Positions 40,004-41,003 of a DNA stretch of 41,003 nucleotides are shown one piece after another. Under the pieces are notes generated by a model that saw only the letters and a program-made list of their open reading frames with translations, searched no databases and was not told the origin of the DNA. Source of the DNA: Pseudobdellovibrionaceae bacterium (lineage in GTDB: Bacteria > Bdellovibrionota > Bdellovibrionia > Bdellovibrionales > Bdellovibrionaceae); assembly GCA_013359135.1 (NCBI GenBank), contig JABWCN010000039.1:1-41003 (forward strand), in the 5' to 3' direction. Made by a program: the position numbers and the translations under genes. Every line of letters begins with the position of its first letter. The first letter of the stretch is position 1.

Positions 40004-40029
40004 AATAATGAAAATCATTTTTCATTATT
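40004..40029 (-). repeat. Perfect 11-bp inverted repeat before ftsL
   Basis: AATAATGAAAA (40004-40014) and TTTTCATTATT (40019-40029) around a 4-nt loop, ending 11 bp before the ftsL ATG and abutting its Shine-Dalgarno AGAGG. It could be an operator or an mRNA hairpin. A run of ATA repeats (about 40037-40052) lies next to it. Confidence 0.5.
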
Positions 40030-40094
40030 CTAATTCTATAATAATAATAATAAAAAGTTACTAGTCTGAAGTCTAAATATATGCAGAGAATACT

Positions 40095-40967
40095 TTATTT
40101 TCTTACAAAAATTCTCAACTTACTGCTTCGACTTCTTGGATTTTCGACCTCTTCTTCTCGCGTTGGGTGAATAACTTTTCTAAATAAAGGTTCTCCTAAC
40201 TCTTCACTGCCTCTAAATATGTTTTTCACAATTCGATCTTCAAGAGAATGAAATGTGATCACATCAAGTCTACCACCTGAGTTAATTCTTTTCATAAGTT
40301 GAGGTAAAACTTGCTCCACCACTTGTAACTCATTATTTACAGCTAATCTTAAAGCCATAAAGTACTGAGTTGCAGGATGAAATCCTTTCCTTCTCCAACC
40401 ATCCACCCGCTCAATCATCCCAGACAAGTCTTTTGTATTCACAAAAGGGGTCTTATCCCTATCATGAATAATGGCTCTGACAACTCGAAATGGATTCCTA
40501 ACCTCCCCCAAAGAAATAAAAAGATCAGCCAATTCTTTTTCTGAATAGTTATTAACAATATCAGCTGCTGTAGTACCAGAAGAGTTATTCATTCTCATAT
40601 CCAAAGGTCCCTGATGATAAAAACTAAATCCTCTGTAGGCTTCGTCTAATTGTGGAGAACTAACTCCCAAATCCAACAAAGCAAAATCGATCGGACCTTG
40701 GTAGTGTTTTTCAAAATTCGCGAAGTTGTCATGAAATATTACCAACTCTTCACTTGTAATCTCATTTGAAAACTCCTGATGAGCATACTTAATGGCTTCA
40801 GGATCTTGATCAAAAACAACCGCCTTCATTTGAGGTATCATTTTTTTTAATTCACGATAATGACCACCCCGACCAAAAGTTCCATCAAAATAAATAGGAT
40901 TAGGGTAAGACCTAAATAACTCAAAATGAGCTTTAATTTCGTTAAGTAATACAGGAATATGAATCAT
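40095..40967 (-). CDS. rsmH: 16S rRNA m4C1402 methyltransferase RsmH (MraW)
   Basis: 290 residues. It contains Y-F-D-G-T-F-G-R-G-G-H (SAM motif), A-V-V-F-D-Q-D-P-E-A-I, L-L-D-L-G-V-S-S-P-Q-L-D and I-T-F-H-S-L-E-D-R-I-V-K, all diagnostic of RsmH. It methylates N4 of C1402 in the decoding centre. It opens the visible dcw cluster; mraZ would be expected just beyond the right edge. The 102-bp gap to ftsL is unusually wide for this cluster. Confidence 0.95.
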   Translation of the reverse strand: MIHIPVLLNEIKAHFELFRSYPNPIYFDGTFGRGGHYRELKKMIPQMKAVVFDQDPEAIKYAHQEFSNEITSEELVIFHDNFANFEKHYQGPIDFALLDLGVSSPQLDEAYRGFSFYHQGPLDMRMNNSSGTTAADIVNNYSEKELADLFISLGEVRNPFRVVRAIIHDRDKTPFVNTKDLSGMIERVDGWRRKGFHPATQYFMALRLAVNNELQVVEQVLPQLMKRINSGGRLDVITFHSLEDRIVKNIFRGSEELGEPLFRKVIHPTREEEVENPRSRSSKLRIFVRK

Positions 40968-41003
40968 TGGAACAAACTAGAAACTTTTTGATTGTGGGTC
41001 AAT
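40964..41003 (-). CDS. Possible 3' end of the upstream gene (mraZ expected)
   Basis: The last 36 bases are open on the minus strand in two frames. One ends with a TGA overlapping the rsmH ATG (ATGA, stop at 40964-40966), the overlap style used by many gene pairs in this window. The other ends at 40977. Too short to identify; mraZ is expected by gene order only. Confidence 0.2.
   Translation of the reverse strand, partial: LTHNQKVSSLFQ

Noticed and set aside
40004-40022. Fur-box-like sequence before ftsL (15 of 19 positions match the E. coli consensus)
   Set aside because: The true dyad centre is shifted from the Fur centre, the region is AT-rich, and no iron-related gene is nearby; the plain inverted repeat explains it better.
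1-41003. tRNA, rRNA, tmRNA, CRISPR, insertion sequences, prophage
   Set aside because: No cloverleaf, repeat-spacer array, transposase or terminal repeats seen on reading both strands; a covariance-model scan would be needed to exclude small RNAs.

Overview
This 41-kb window is AT-rich and almost fully coding, with no gene-free stretch longer than about 235 bp. It looks like chromosomal core plus lineage-specific genes from a Gram-negative member of the Bdellovibrionota, or a close relative. That placement is inference. It rests on the Pal/DUF4398/YbgF-type lipoprotein operon, a MotAB stator pair with a sigma-28-like promoter, many lipoproteins and outer-membrane barrels, a PilZ protein, and a secreted haem-c/DUF1501-type pair. 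I saw no tRNA, rRNA, CRISPR array, insertion sequence or prophage gene.

Layout. 1-3937 (-): three genes coupled by ATGA overlaps, encoding a secreted single-CXXCH protein, a Tat-exported DUF1501-like protein and a lipoprotein cut by the window edge. 4124-5885 (-): a LysR-type regulator and a probable beta-propeller protein. 6014-8432 (+): a ribosome-hibernation factor, then a 97-residue unknown, an RlmM-like rRNA methyltransferase and a PilZ protein. 8429-9838: a hendecad-repeat lipoprotein and, divergently, a HAMP-only membrane protein. 9848-12188 (-): tsaD-rsmA-smpB. 12212-17127: a lytic transglycosylase, an exonuclease-WYL fusion, a small outer-membrane-type protein and a DEAD-box helicase with an Arg/Ser-rich tail. 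17163-18979 (-): motA-motB. 19126-21462: dsbD and a convergent coiled-coil gene. 21583-26814 (+): seven closely packed genes (unknown, rluB-like, secreted unknown, prmA, rsmE, RDD membrane protein, rfaE2-type adenylyltransferase). 26847-30477 (-): an outer-membrane-type protein, a HEAT-like membrane protein behind a consensus-like sigma-54 site, then pal, DUF4398 and cpoB/ybgF. 30606-33590 (+): a very large metallopeptidase/TolB-propeller/Omp85-type barrel fusion. 33657-34166 (+): an orphan with a good sigma-70 promoter. 34140-40967 (-): the start of the division and cell-wall (dcw) cluster, rsmH-ftsL-ftsI and murE-murF, split by an oppositely oriented alpha/beta hydrolase.

How the genes work together. 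About ten genes serve ribosome or tRNA maturation and rescue (hpf-like, rlmM-like, smpB, rsmA, tsaD, rluB-like, prmA, rsmE, rsmH, DEAD helicase). A second block builds and remodels the envelope (murE, murF, ftsI, ftsL, lytic transglycosylase, pal/cpoB, rfaE2, dsbD, outer-membrane proteins). A third concerns motility and signalling (motAB, PilZ, HAMP protein).

The most unusual items are: a long stem that would bury the Shine-Dalgarno and start codon of the 97-residue gene; the peptidase-propeller-barrel fusion; sigma-28-like elements including two copies of a shared motif placed identically just before start codons; the sigma-54 site; the 11-residue-repeat lipoprotein; and the exonuclease-WYL fusion.
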